A DNA stretch of 64,000 nt from Neobacillus mesonae (GTDB lineage Bacteria > Bacillota > Bacilli > Bacillales > Cytobacillaceae), in the NCBI RefSeq assembly GCF_001636315.1, contig NZ_KV440949.1, positions 1,218,703 to 1,282,702 of the forward strand. The letters are read 5' to 3'. The first letter of the stretch is position 1; each line of letters starts with the position of its first letter. Positions 47,701 to 58,034 of this stretch are shown here, piece after piece. A model generated the notes under the pieces. It had not been told where the DNA came from and ran no database searches. It worked only from the letters and a program-made list of their open reading frames with translations. The position numbers were made by a program, and so were the translations under genes.

Positions 47701-48825
47701 TTATAAAATCGTTTTTACATCAAGAACAGAATCTAAAATATAATCCGCCTTATGCTTCTCAAATTCTGCGCGGGCAGCTTTTCCCGACAGTCCTGTTAAG
47801 ACTGCGGCAAACTGGCAGCCCAATTGTCTTGCTGCTAAGAGATCTGCCAATGAATCGCCGACAATAAGGACAGTTTCACTATTTTCTATCGGCAGAGCTG
47901 TTTCCAAACATTCCTTTACAGATGCACCCTTTCCTTTAAGCCCCATGATATATGTAAATGGATGCGGTTTAGACAACGAAGACTGATCAGCATTTTCTTT
48001 TTCCGCCTTCAAAACATCATCAGCAGTAACAATTCGGCTCACATCGAAATATTGCAGCCATTGTAAATGTTGAAACGGCTGAATCGTTTCCAGTTCAGGC
48101 CTGCCCGTTCCAATTCCGATCGTATATCCAGATGAAGACAGGAACTGAAACAGCTCGGCAATTTCCTCTTTCGGAGCTAATGTGGTTTCGTTCGCCAGAA
48201 AGCCCTGTTTACCGGTTTGTACCGAAGGCCTTCCGGTTGAGGCTAGAACGTGCTCGTCACCGACATACCATTCCTGAGAAACATGCTCGCAGACAAACCA
48301 AAGCTCTCCTTTTTCAAAAATAGAGGTCTCCACACCCAGCTTCTCCCTCACAAGAACATTAAGGTGCCCAAGCAGCCCATCCTTCATCGCTGTCGACTGT
48401 TCAAAATCCGCTATAAACGAACTAAAATCAATCTTAACTTCGTATTGGGCGAGTACCTGGCCAATTTCCACTAATACACCACGATTAATTGGTGCCTGAC
48501 ACCATTTGGTTATTTTATCCAACTCATTTACTTTGATTTGTGCAAGTAAGGTGATGAGCTGGTGGCTGAAGGAAAGATAGATCATGTCCCAGTTGGCGTT
48601 TAAGCCGCGGGATTTTTGAAACTTTAGAACCTTATCATTCTGGAATACAGTTTCTCTGATATCCTTTATTTCCTTTTCGCTGGGGTTCGTGTTAAATTTC
48701 TTAGGGGAAAGCCCCAAGTAGTTTGGGCTCATCAGCATTTCCCAAACAGTCAGTGCGGATGCATCAAAATAGCGTTCCTCACTCAACAAAACTCCATCAA
48801 CATCAAACATAATCGTTTTAATCAA
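47701..48825 (-). CDS. HAD superfamily hydrolase
   Basis: A 374-residue HAD protein. Motif I is FDVDGVLL at the N-terminus, motif II GIGTGRPE, motif III lysine SKPHPF and motif IV VGDSLADLLAA. A large helical cap of about 200 residues lies between motifs I and II. Likely a phosphatase of unknown substrate. GGGGGCAGGACT before the TTG at 48825 sets the start; a GTG 12 codons upstream lacks a site. Bases 48491-48503 inside the gene are the word GGTGCCTGACACC that forms intergenic hairpins elsewhere in the window. Confidence 0.85.
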   Translation of the reverse strand: MIKTIMFDVDGVLLSEERYFDASALTVWEMLMSPNYLGLSPKKFNTNPSEKEIKDIRETVFQNDKVLKFQKSRGLNANWDMIYLSFSHQLITLLAQIKVNELDKITKWCQAPINRGVLVEIGQVLAQYEVKIDFSSFIADFEQSTAMKDGLLGHLNVLVREKLGVETSIFEKGELWFVCEHVSQEWYVGDEHVLASTGRPSVQTGKQGFLANETTLAPKEEIAELFQFLSSSGYTIGIGTGRPELETIQPFQHLQWLQYFDVSRIVTADDVLKAEKENADQSSLSKPHPFTYIMGLKGKGASVKECLETALPIENSETVLIVGDSLADLLAARQLGCQFAAVLTGLSGKAARAEFEKHKADYILDSVLDVKTIL

Positions 48826-48911
48826 AGTCCTGCCCCCATTTCCAAAGCAACTCTTTTTCACTTTATCGTAACACAGCAGTATTACAAATATAAAGTTATT
48901 TCAGGTAAACA

Positions 48912-48949
48912 AAAAGCCGCGGCTATAACTCTTTCTCAGCCGCGGCTTT
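48912..48949 (-). terminator. Terminator of gabT-gabD
   Basis: A 12-bp GC-rich stem (AGCCGCGGCT arms, up to 48924 and from 48938) is followed on the minus strand by TTTTTGTTT, after the gabD stop at 48963. Confidence 0.85.
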
Positions 48950-48962
48950 GTTAAAGATTAAA

Positions 48963-50423
48963 TTATTCCAACCCAATTGAAATATATTTCACTTCTAAAA
49001 ATTCATCAATTCCAAAATGACCGCCTTCCCTGCCAAGACCGCTCTCTTTGTAGCCGCCAAACGGTGCCTGAACGACTGATGGCAGAGCGTCGTTTAAACC
49101 GACAATTCCATATTCCAGCTGCTCGGTAATTCTAAAGGAGCGGCTTAGATTTTCGGTATAGACATAAGCAGCTAATCCGAAGCGTGAATTGTTTGCCCGT
49201 TCAATAACTTCCTCTTCTGTTTTAAAGGTTGAAATCGGTGCAAGCGGTCCGAAGATTTCATCACGCATACATTCCATATCGTCATTAATATCCGTTAAAA
49301 TTGTTGGCGCATAGAAAAAGCCGTTTATATCCTCAGGCTTCGATCCGGTATAGACAACCTTACCGCCGTGTTTAACCGCATCATTAACAAGCGCTTCAAC
49401 TTTTCGATATGCTGATTTATCGATTAATGGACCGATATCTACTCCCTCATCAAGTCCATTACCCACCTTTAGTTTCTCTAATTCTGCTTTGAATAGATTA
49501 GTAAACTCCTCTGCCACGCTCTCTTGGACATAAACACGATTTGTACAAATACAGGTTTGACCTGCGTTGCGGAATTTAGACTGCACAAGTCCAGCCGCGG
49601 CTTTAGCTAAGTTGGCATCATCCATAACGATAAATGGAGCATTACCACCAAGCTCGAGCGATACCTTTTTAACATTCTCAGCAGCCCCGCGCATCAAAGT
49701 TTTACCAACCTCGGTTGAGCCTGTGAAGGTAATCTTCGTCACGCGTGGATCATTCAGCCAAACATCCCCGATTTCAGATGATTTACCAGTAATAATATTT
49801 ATAACTCCGCTTGGAATCCCCGCTTCATGAGCAAGCTCAGCCATTTTTAAGGCAGTGAGCGGTGTCTGGTTCGCCGGTTTGACCACACATGTACACCCTG
49901 CAGCCAGTGCAGGTCCTACCTTTCTTGTAATCATGGCAGCCGGGAAGTTCCACGGTGTAATGGCCGCCACAACCCCTACAGGCTCTTTACGAACGAGGAT
50001 CCGCTTATTCGGATGGGATGCTGGAATGGTTTCGCCATAAACACGTTTCGCTTCCTCTGCATACCAAGAGATAAAGCCATTAGCATACTGTACCTCGCCA
50101 AGTGCCTCTTTCAACGGCTTGCCTTGCTCAATTGTCATAATTCTAGCAATCTCATGTTTGTTTTCGTCTATCAATTGATGCCATTTCATAAGTAAACGGC
50201 TGCGTTCTTCAGCGGTTTTCTTCGACCACGTTTTAAAAGCACGGTGCGCCGCATCAACCGCCTGCTTTGCCTCCGTTGCCCCGCCAGTCGGAATGGCTCC
50301 TACTACTTCTTTTGTTGCTGGATTGATCACTTCGGTAAAAATTTCATAATCATTGCCGACCCATTTTCCATCAAGATACATCGGATAAATTTGATACCCT
50401 TGATTCACGACATCCAATTTCAT
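48963..50423 (-). CDS. gabD: Succinate-semialdehyde dehydrogenase
   Basis: A 486-residue aldehyde dehydrogenase. It has the TPWNFP cofactor region, catalytic Glu in LELGGNAP and Cys in NAGQTCICTNR, the latter being the SSADH-type signature. It oxidises succinate semialdehyde from GABA transamination to succinate. Its ATG overlaps the gabT stop by one base, but GGGAGG is only two bases away, so the TTG at 50417 is a real alternative start. Second gene of gabT-gabD. Confidence 0.92.
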   Translation of the reverse strand: MKLDVVNQGYQIYPMYLDGKWVGNDYEIFTEVINPATKEVVGAIPTGGATEAKQAVDAAHRAFKTWSKKTAEERSRLLMKWHQLIDENKHEIARIMTIEQGKPLKEALGEVQYANGFISWYAEEAKRVYGETIPASHPNKRILVRKEPVGVVAAITPWNFPAAMITRKVGPALAAGCTCVVKPANQTPLTALKMAELAHEAGIPSGVINIITGKSSEIGDVWLNDPRVTKITFTGSTEVGKTLMRGAAENVKKVSLELGGNAPFIVMDDANLAKAAAGLVQSKFRNAGQTCICTNRVYVQESVAEEFTNLFKAELEKLKVGNGLDEGVDIGPLIDKSAYRKVEALVNDAVKHGGKVVYTGSKPEDINGFFYAPTILTDINDDMECMRDEIFGPLAPISTFKTEEEVIERANNSRFGLAAYVYTENLSRSFRITEQLEYGIVGLNDALPSVVQAPFGGYKESGLGREGGHFGIDEFLEVKYISIGLE

Positions 50424-51790
50424 TACCTCCCAGCAAGTATAGTTACATTTTTATCATAAACGACTGAAAAGGCTTCTTCAAGTATTTGGAATCCTTCCTC
50501 AAGCTGTTCATCTGTAATGGTAATCGGCATCAGAAGACGAACAACGTTTCCATAAAGCCCGGCACTTAATAACAGCAGTCCGCGCTCACCTGCTGCTCTT
50601 ACCAGCCTTGCTACCCCTTCTTTATCAGGTGTTTTCGTCTGTTTATCCTTGACGATTTCCATCGCACACATGGTCCCTAAGCCGCGGATCTCGCCAATAC
50701 AGTCATAGCGAAAGCTAAGCTGCTTCATTTTTTCAATCACTCTAGTACCGAGCATTTCGCCCCGTTCATTGAGTTTTTCGCTTTCGATAATATCCAGCAC
50801 CGCTAGCGCCGCCTTACAGCCAAGCGGACTTCCGGCATAAGTTCCACCGATTTCACCAATCTCTGCGGCATCCATAATCTCAGCTCGTCCAATTACACCA
50901 CTGATCGGCACTCCTGCCCCCATCGACTTTGAAATGGTCATTAAATCAGGGACAACGCCAAAATGATCAATGGCAAAGTATTTACCTGTCCGGGCAAACC
51001 CCGTTTGAATTTCATCGGCGACAAAAAGAATTCCATATTGCGTACAGATTTCTCTTACTCTTTTAACAAAAGCTATATCAGGCACGATAAAGCCGCCTTC
51101 CCCTTGAACAGGCTCCATAACAACAGCGGCAATGGTTTCTGGGGCAGCTTCAGCAAGTAAAAATTGTTCAAACTGTTCAATGATCATGTCGCTGTATTGC
51201 TGTTCGCTCATCCCTTCCGGACGGCGGTAAACGTACGGATACGGCGCCTTATACACTTCAGGAGCGAAAGGACCGAAGCCGAATTTATAAGGCTTTACCT
51301 TGCTTGTCATTGTCATCGTCATTAAGGTTCTACCGTGAAAGCCTCTCGTAAAAGAAATAATTCCCTGCCGTTTCGTGTATTTGCGGGCAATTTTCACGGC
51401 ATTCTCTACAGCCTCCGCGCCGCTGTTAAAAAAGGCCGCTTTTTTAGCAAAATCGCCAGGTGCCAGCATGCATAGCCTCTCTGCAAGATCAATATAGGAT
51501 TCATACATCATGACATTAAATCCCGTATGAATAAACTGACTTGCCTGTTCTTGGATAGCCTCGACCACTTTTGGGTGGGAATGACCGACATTTATCGTTC
51601 CAATAGCACCAGCAAAATCAATATAGAAATTACCGTCAACATCTTCAACAACCGCCCCCTGTGCCCTTTTTACAAAGGAATGGCAATTATTGCTGATTCC
51701 CCTTGGCACATATTGCTTTCTCCGCTCTAATATTGCTAATGATTTTGGTCCCGGTATGGCTGTTTCCTGCTTAACAAATCGATCGTCCAA
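50423..51790 (-). CDS. gabT: 4-aminobutyrate aminotransferase
   Basis: A 455-residue class III PLP aminotransferase. It shows GAIGTINVGHSHP near the N-terminus, FFNSGAEAVENAVKIAR, DEIQTGFARTGK, and the PLP lysine in TISKSMGAG. It moves the amino group of GABA to 2-oxoglutarate. GGGGGAGATC before the TTG at 51790 defines the start; upstream in-frame residues would cross a hairpin and have no site. No sigma-54 site is seen in front, unlike most neighbours. Confidence 0.92.
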   Translation of the reverse strand: MDDRFVKQETAIPGPKSLAILERRKQYVPRGISNNCHSFVKRAQGAVVEDVDGNFYIDFAGAIGTINVGHSHPKVVEAIQEQASQFIHTGFNVMMYESYIDLAERLCMLAPGDFAKKAAFFNSGAEAVENAVKIARKYTKRQGIISFTRGFHGRTLMTMTMTSKVKPYKFGFGPFAPEVYKAPYPYVYRRPEGMSEQQYSDMIIEQFEQFLLAEAAPETIAAVVMEPVQGEGGFIVPDIAFVKRVREICTQYGILFVADEIQTGFARTGKYFAIDHFGVVPDLMTISKSMGAGVPISGVIGRAEIMDAAEIGEIGGTYAGSPLGCKAALAVLDIIESEKLNERGEMLGTRVIEKMKQLSFRYDCIGEIRGLGTMCAMEIVKDKQTKTPDKEGVARLVRAAGERGLLLLSAGLYGNVVRLLMPITITDEQLEEGFQILEEAFSVVYDKNVTILAGR

Positions 51791-51845
51791 TTTTGATCTC
51801 CCCCAGTAATATATATATTTTAAATGTTTGATTTTAGTAGGAATG

Positions 51846-51876
51846 AAAGCAATCGGTAACATGTACCGATTGCTTT
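51846..51876 (-). terminator. Hairpin between patA and gabT
   Basis: A perfect 13-bp stem (51846-51858 with 51864-51876), loop ACATG, 20 bases after the aminotransferase stop. The minus-strand T-tract is short (TTT CATT), so partial read-through into gabTD is possible. Confidence 0.6.
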
Positions 51877-51895
51877 TTAGAAAAAACTTGACTGA

Positions 51896-53284
<1,389 letters not shown>

Positions 53285-53351
53285 TCATTTATTATTAGGT
53301 TTTAATCGTGTTTTAGGGTTTGCGTTTAGTTTTTTCACACCAATTGTGGCG

Positions 53352-53463
53352 ATATCTACATTTCCCTACAGATATCTACAATTTTTCTCCTAATATCTAC
53401 AAAAACTATGACAATATCTACAGTTTTTTTAATATATCTTCAAAATCTATAAAAATATCTACA
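53352..53463. repeat. Phased direct-repeat array (ATATCTACA, six copies)
   Basis: The 9-mer ATATCTACA occurs at 53352, 53372, 53393, 53414 and 53455, with one variant (ATATCTTCA) at 53434. The spacings are 20, 21, 21, 20 and 21 bases, i.e. two helical turns each. The intervening bases are not conserved. It lies in the 240-base gap between the aldehyde dehydrogenase and patA, which has no other gene. Not CRISPR: the repeat is too short and the spacing too small. Function unknown; a protein-binding array on one DNA face is possible. Confidence 0.75.
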
Positions 53464-53512
53464 ATTGAGGTAAAAAAGGTCAAGCCCGCTTAAAACAGTT
53501 CCAACCTTATTT

Positions 53513-55006
53513 TTAGTTTTCAAACCAGCCAACAGGCTCAACCTGCAGATTGATATTGATTTGCTTAATTTCCTGAAATTCCTCAAGGCCGAATGTTCCG
53601 AGGCTGCGGCCGATACCGCTCTGTTTGTAGCCGCCCCATGGTGCCTCGTTATAAGTAGGATGATAGGAATTGATCCAAGTAATCCCGGCACGGAGCTTTT
53701 TAATGACCCGTAACGCCTTGGCTCCATCGTTTGAGAAAACTCCTCCTGCCAACCCGTAAACCGTATCATTGGCAAGCTTCACGGCTTCTGCTTCATCCTT
53801 AAACTTTTGAATGACGACAACAGGACCAAAAATTTCTTCCTGAACGATTCGCATATCCTGCTTCACATCTACAAATACAGTCGGCTCTACAAAATAACCG
53901 TTTTCTAAGCCATTACTTACGATGCGATTCCCGCCGCAGGCAATGGTTGCCCCTTCCTGTTTTCCAAGCTCAATATAATGAAGCACTTTTTCCAAATGCT
54001 GCGCACTTACAAGCGGCCCCATTTCTGTAGCTGGGTCATTTCCTGGGCCCACCTTAATTTGTTTTGCACGCTCGACAAAGCGGGCTGCGAATTGATCATA
54101 GATGCTTTCTTCAACAAGGATTCTTGAACCGGCTGAACAGACCTGCCCGGATCCTGCGTAGATGCCGAATAAAGCATAATCGACAGCCACTTCAAAATCA
54201 GCATCAGCAAAAATGATATTAGGCGATTTGCCGCCTAATTCCAGCGACACTTTTTTCATCGTGTCAGCGGCGGTCTTCATGATATGCTTTCCTGTTTTAG
54301 TGCCGCCGGTAAAGGAAACCATATCTACCTCTGGGTGGGAAGCGATTTCATTCCCGACCACTGGACCAGCACCCATTACCATATTGGCTGCACCTTTTGG
54401 AAGACCAACTTCTTCAAAAATTTCAAACAGTTTTTTCGGTGTTACCGGGGTCACTTCTGATGGCTTAAACACGATGGTATTGCCTGCAGCAAGCGCAGGG
54501 GCAATTTTCCAAACACTCATTAACAACGGGTAATTCCATGGGACGATAAGACCACATACACCTACAGGCTCGCGGACAACCATTGCTTGCATGGGATCGC
54601 CCACATGATAGGTTTGACCATCCGGCGCTTTAATCAATCCTGCATAGTAACGGAAACAAGCCGCCGCGTCGGCAACGTCAAAACCGGCTTCCCTTAAAGG
54701 CTTCCCATTATCCATTGTTTCAAGTTGTGTGAATTCATCGGCATATTCATCAATTTTGTCGGCAATTTTTAATAAATAGGAGGCTCTTTCTTGTGCTGAT
54801 AATCCAGACCATACACCTTCATCGAAAGCCTTGCGGGCTGCATAGATAGCGGCACGGGCATCTTCGATTGTTCCTTCAGGAGCATAAGCAATCACTTCAC
54901 CGTTTGCCGGATTTACGACGGGACGCGTTTCCTGATTTGCGGCATCCTTCCAATCGCCATCAATATACATCTTCAGATTCATCACTTTCGCTTTTACTTC
55001 AACCAT
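53513..55006 (-). CDS. Aldehyde dehydrogenase (4-aminobutyraldehyde/betaine aldehyde type)
   Basis: A 497-residue NAD(P)-dependent aldehyde dehydrogenase with VPWNYP, SFTGGTKTGK, catalytic Glu in LELGGKSP and Cys in GSGQVCSAGSR. It is of the DhaS/betaine aldehyde dehydrogenase type, broad for amino aldehydes. Adjacent to patA, its most economical role is oxidation of 4-aminobutanal to GABA (PatD/PuuC step). AGGAGG precedes the ATG. Driven by the sigma-54 site at 55045-55060 and the palindromic enhancer at 55101-55118. A role for 2-oxoglutarate semialdehyde from hydroxyproline cannot be excluded. Confidence 0.9.
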   Translation of the reverse strand: MVEVKAKVMNLKMYIDGDWKDAANQETRPVVNPANGEVIAYAPEGTIEDARAAIYAARKAFDEGVWSGLSAQERASYLLKIADKIDEYADEFTQLETMDNGKPLREAGFDVADAAACFRYYAGLIKAPDGQTYHVGDPMQAMVVREPVGVCGLIVPWNYPLLMSVWKIAPALAAGNTIVFKPSEVTPVTPKKLFEIFEEVGLPKGAANMVMGAGPVVGNEIASHPEVDMVSFTGGTKTGKHIMKTAADTMKKVSLELGGKSPNIIFADADFEVAVDYALFGIYAGSGQVCSAGSRILVEESIYDQFAARFVERAKQIKVGPGNDPATEMGPLVSAQHLEKVLHYIELGKQEGATIACGGNRIVSNGLENGYFVEPTVFVDVKQDMRIVQEEIFGPVVVIQKFKDEAEAVKLANDTVYGLAGGVFSNDGAKALRVIKKLRAGITWINSYHPTYNEAPWGGYKQSGIGRSLGTFGLEEFQEIKQININLQVEPVGWFEN

Positions 55007-55044
55007 TTTCGATTCCTCCTTTTAAATACCTCACTATCTATTGT

Positions 55045-55060
55045 TGCAAGAACCATGCCA
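55045..55060 (-). promoter_or_regulatory. Sigma-54 promoter of the aldehyde dehydrogenase gene
   Basis: The minus strand reads TGGCATGGTTCTTGCA with GG-N10-GC, 39 bases before the ATG at 55006. Confidence 0.9.
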
Positions 55061-55100
55061 ACTTAGAAAAGCGGAAGTGCCTGCGGTTAGATCTTTAAAT

Positions 55101-55118
55101 TTATGCAATTTTGCATAA
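55101..55118. promoter_or_regulatory. Palindromic enhancer candidate TTATGCAA-N2-TTGCATAA
   Basis: TTATGCAATTTTGCATAA is a perfect palindrome of eight-base arms, 41 bases upstream of the sigma-54 site. A half-site (CTGCATAA) follows at 55131-55138, 20 bases on. Related sites occur at 59470 and 62534, upstream of two other sigma-54 promoters. Confidence 0.65.
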
Positions 55119-55145
55119 TAGTATTTTTCCCTGCATAAAGCGAAA

Positions 55146-55190
55146 GGGTGTCAGGCACCATGTGAAAAATTCACATGGTGCCTGACACCC
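55146..55190. repeat. Long perfect hairpin of the GGTGTCAGGCACC family
   Basis: A perfect 21-bp stem (55146-55166 with 55170-55190) with a three-base loop lies downstream of the regulator stop at 55202. It contains GGTGTCAGGCACC, also used in the hairpin at 31238-31270 and present at 48491-48503. It may end the regulator transcript, though the T-tract is poor. Confidence 0.7.
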
Positions 55191-55201
55191 CTCTGCATTT
55201 T

Positions 55202-57328
55202 TTATATTTCTACCGTCATGTTTTTATCGTTTAGGATTTTTTGATATTTTCTGCTTACGGATGATTGGCTGATTCCTAAGGCTTTTGCTGCCTTTGTGGT
55301 TGTTTTGTATTGCTTCATTGCCATCATAATTAGCTGTTCCTCGACATGATCAATGGCTTCCTGTAGTGGAATGACTCTTGTAATCACGGGCTTCATTTTC
55401 TTATTTTCATAGCCCAATGATAAGAATTGGCTGACGAATTCTGCATCTATCGCTGGATGATCGGCCGTCACTACTAATCTTTCAATTATATTTTGCAGTT
55501 CCCTGACATTCCCCGGCCATGAATAAAATTCAAGAACATTAACAGCATCGGGTGTTAAATGGTAATTCCGGTTATACTTCTCATTTAACTGCTGCAGAAA
55601 ATGGAATGCCAGCAGGGAAATGTCCTCGGTTCGTTCCCTTAGAGGCGGAATTTGAATTGGAATTACGTTTAAGCGATAGTATAAATCTTCTCGAAAGGTG
55701 CCTTCCTCGACCATTTTGGCTAATTTCTTATTGGTCGCGGCAATGATTTGTACATTTATTTTAAACGGCGTTGTACTTCCTACAGGAATAACTTCCTGTT
55801 CCTGCAGCACTCGCAGCAATTTAACCTGCAGGTGCATTGGCATTTCACCGATTTCATCAAGGAACAATATCCCGCCATCTGCCTGTTTAAAATAGCCGTC
55901 TTTGCCGTTTTTATCGGCACCGGTAAATGCACCCTTAGCATAGCCGAACAATTCGCTTTCCAATAGGTTTTCTGGAATCGCTCCGCAATTTAATTTCAAA
56001 AACGGCTTATGTGAACGTCCTCCTAGATGGTGAATTGCCTGTGCAATAACCTCTTTCCCCACTCCGGATTCCCCATTTAACAGAACTGTTGAGGAAAACT
56101 CCGCAATCTTTTGTACCTGACTCATGATTTTTTCCATCTTCGGACTGCAATATATCAGCTTCTTTAAAAAACGGTCTTTGCTTTTAAAATTATCTAATTC
56201 CTTTTTATATTGTTCGGAAATCTTTTTCATTTCCTGCAATTCGCTTTTCAATTTTGTTGTTTCGGTAATATCCCGCGATGCCACAATAATCCGGTCCAGT
56301 TCATTCTTTTCATTAAATACCGGGTTGCCGACCGCAAGAATTTTCCGGCCGCTTTTTGTTTCTTGAACAACTGACACCTTTTTCTTCTTTTCAATTACCA
56401 GCCTTGTAACAGATGGTGTAAACAGTCCCTGGTCCTCGAGTTCAAGAACATTTTTGCCTATAAGCTCCTGCAAATCCACATGCCAGAAATCTTGAATAAT
56501 GTTTTCGCTGTAGCGGATTAACTCTCCTTTTGCATTGACCACAAGAATTTCGTCATAAATACTAGAAAGAATCGCATTTAAATCTTTATTAAGGTCCTTA
56601 ATATATTCAATTTCCATCGCCATTTCTTCTACCATTGGCAGGTCCTGAACAACAATAACCGCCCCTTCAACCCGGTGGTCATACCCAACAATTGGGCTGT
56701 AATCAACGAGAACACCAACACCGTTCGTAAATTCAAGGTGATTCAACAGGGTTTTACCGGTAGAAAAAACATTGTTCAGGTGATCCACACTGAAAATCTT
56801 TTCTGCTGAAGAATTTAACACCTCATCCGCAGAGGATCTTATCATTTTCAAACCAGATTCATTACAATTAATAATCTGCTTTTCTCTATCCAATACAAAA
56901 ATCCCCATGGGAATCGAAGTAAGCAGAATTTTGAGCAGGTCCACACTCTTATTTTCCTGCTTAAAAAGCTCCGCCAAAACATCCTCCCGGCTTATGTATC
57001 CTTGTGAACTGCCGTCTTCCGATTTTATAAGGGCAAACGGTTCCCCAATGATTTGGAATAAATCAGTAAATGAAATATGCCCGCTAAGGCTGCAAATGCT
57101 TTCAATCGGTTTTGTGTATTCAAGGAGTATCTCCTGTAAATAGCCTTCCTTCTCCAGCTTCATTTGCAATTGTTTATTCAATGCCGCATAAGCAAATAAT
57201 TGGTCTTGTTTTTTTAAGAAAATAAATGGTTCTTTAAGGTTTCTTAAGGTTGAACGGAAAACTTCCTTACTTTCATCAACGGCGACTGATATTATCGGCT
57301 TTATCTTTTCCTTTGCGACGGAAAACAT
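55202..57328 (-). CDS. Sigma-54 dependent transcriptional activator with two PAS domains
   Basis: A 708-residue enhancer-binding protein. The N-terminal CBS-like/sensory region covers about 1-125, PAS about 130-235, a second PAS about 245-360, a coiled linker about 360-385, and the AAA+ domain about 390-640. The AAA+ domain has Walker A GESGVGKE (419-426), an intact GAFTGA (466-471) and Walker [12 protein letters not shown]. The C-terminal helix-turn-helix is at 676-697 (TTTKAAKALGISQSSVSRK). AAGGGGG precedes the ATG. It is surrounded by putrescine/glutamate genes with sigma-54 promoters and is their likely activator, through the TTATGCAA palindromes. It differs from the 25356 regulator in sensor and HTH. 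Confidence 0.92.
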   Translation of the reverse strand: MFSVAKEKIKPIISVAVDESKEVFRSTLRNLKEPFIFLKKQDQLFAYAALNKQLQMKLEKEGYLQEILLEYTKPIESICSLSGHISFTDLFQIIGEPFALIKSEDGSSQGYISREDVLAELFKQENKSVDLLKILLTSIPMGIFVLDREKQIINCNESGLKMIRSSADEVLNSSAEKIFSVDHLNNVFSTGKTLLNHLEFTNGVGVLVDYSPIVGYDHRVEGAVIVVQDLPMVEEMAMEIEYIKDLNKDLNAILSSIYDEILVVNAKGELIRYSENIIQDFWHVDLQELIGKNVLELEDQGLFTPSVTRLVIEKKKKVSVVQETKSGRKILAVGNPVFNEKNELDRIIVASRDITETTKLKSELQEMKKISEQYKKELDNFKSKDRFLKKLIYCSPKMEKIMSQVQKIAEFSSTVLLNGESGVGKEVIAQAIHHLGGRSHKPFLKLNCGAIPENLLESELFGYAKGAFTGADKNGKDGYFKQADGGILFLDEIGEMPMHLQVKLLRVLQEQEVIPVGSTTPFKINVQIIAATNKKLAKMVEEGTFREDLYYRLNVIPIQIPPLRERTEDISLLAFHFLQQLNEKYNRNYHLTPDAVNVLEFYSWPGNVRELQNIIERLVVTADHPAIDAEFVSQFLSLGYENKKMKPVITRVIPLQEAIDHVEEQLIMMAMKQYKTTTKAAKALGISQSSVSRKYQKILNDKNMTVEI

Positions 57329-57400
57329 CTTTTACTTCCCCCTTGTAACCTTATTATTTCTATACTACCATCAGTTTCTGAATTTTTATAATAGTATTCT

Positions 57401-57439
57401 AAAAAAAAGAAGACATGGTCCCATACGCACCACATCTTC
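57401..57439 (-). terminator. Terminator of the glutamate dehydrogenase operon
   Basis: An 11-bp stem (57409-57419 with 57429-57439) followed on the minus strand by eight T residues, after the stop at 57451. Confidence 0.88.
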
Positions 57440-57450
57440 CCATCTGCCAC

Positions 57451-57699
57451 TTAATCACTGCCGGTAACAAATAAATCCTCTTTTACGTAAGCGAGTACCA
57501 TTCCTGGGATGACATCATCCCCTTCCTGCACTTCAATTGATTCAATCTTTCCACTTAAGGACGTTTGAACCATTTCGTAACTGCCATCTTCCCGTCTAAT
57601 CGTGAATAATGGTTCCCATTCGTAAATTCTGGCCGAATTTTTAACTGGAATCGATTCTACTCTTCCATAACAAGGGCTTAGCAGGACACCAAAATACAT
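57451..57699 (-). CDS. Small biotinyl/lipoyl-like domain protein
   Basis: An 82-residue protein with two similar beta-rich halves (SPCYGRVESIPVKNSARIYEWEPLF and LSGKIESIEVQEGDDVIPGMVLAYV, each matching half of a biotinyl/lipoyl barrel). The EAMKM/DKA lysine motif of modified carriers is not present, so it is probably not biotinylated. GAAGGTGA before the ATG at 57699 favours this start; an ATG at 57720 is possible. Third gene of the glutamate dehydrogenase operon. Function unknown. Confidence 0.7.
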   Translation of the reverse strand: MYFGVLLSPCYGRVESIPVKNSARIYEWEPLFTIRREDGSYEMVQTSLSGKIESIEVQEGDDVIPGMVLAYVKEDLFVTGSD

Positions 57700-57721
57700 G
57701 TAGTCACCTTCTATCCTCATT

Positions 57722-58012
57722 TTAATATTGCTCCTGAAATGGACCGCTTTGTAAAACAAGCCCAAAGAATTCCTGAAATTCAGGGATATCCTCTTCTTGT
57801 ATTCCAAGCTTTTCCGCCCAGTGATGCTCGCTAAAGGTATCATCCTGGCAGAGCAGTACCATCTTTCCTGTCTGAATCGAAGTTACCATCGCTTTTCCGA
57901 AAAAATGTTCTGAATAGCCAATCGCTAAATCATAGCGATGATTATTTGAAATAAGACAAAAGTAGTGCAGCAGCTGACGCTCTTTCTGCTCGGATAAAAT
58001 TTCAAGTTTCAT
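57722..58012 (-). CDS. DUF3055-like protein
   Basis: A 96-residue protein whose core (NNHRYDLAIGYSEHFFGKA, then TSIQTGKMVLL) resembles the DUF3055/SAV0927-like family of small Bacillus proteins, by eye. No known function. It lies 22 bases after the glutamate dehydrogenase stop and is co-transcribed with it. Its presence in a sigma-54 catabolic operon is unusual. Confidence 0.75.
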   Translation of the reverse strand: MKLEILSEQKERQLLHYFCLISNNHRYDLAIGYSEHFFGKAMVTSIQTGKMVLLCQDDTFSEHHWAEKLGIQEEDIPEFQEFFGLVLQSGPFQEQY

Positions 58013-58034
58013 TCATTTATACCCCCTTATTTGA

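Noticed and set aside
53352..53463. CRISPR array
   Set aside because: The repeat unit is nine bases with 11-12 base gaps, far below CRISPR dimensions, and no cas genes are present.
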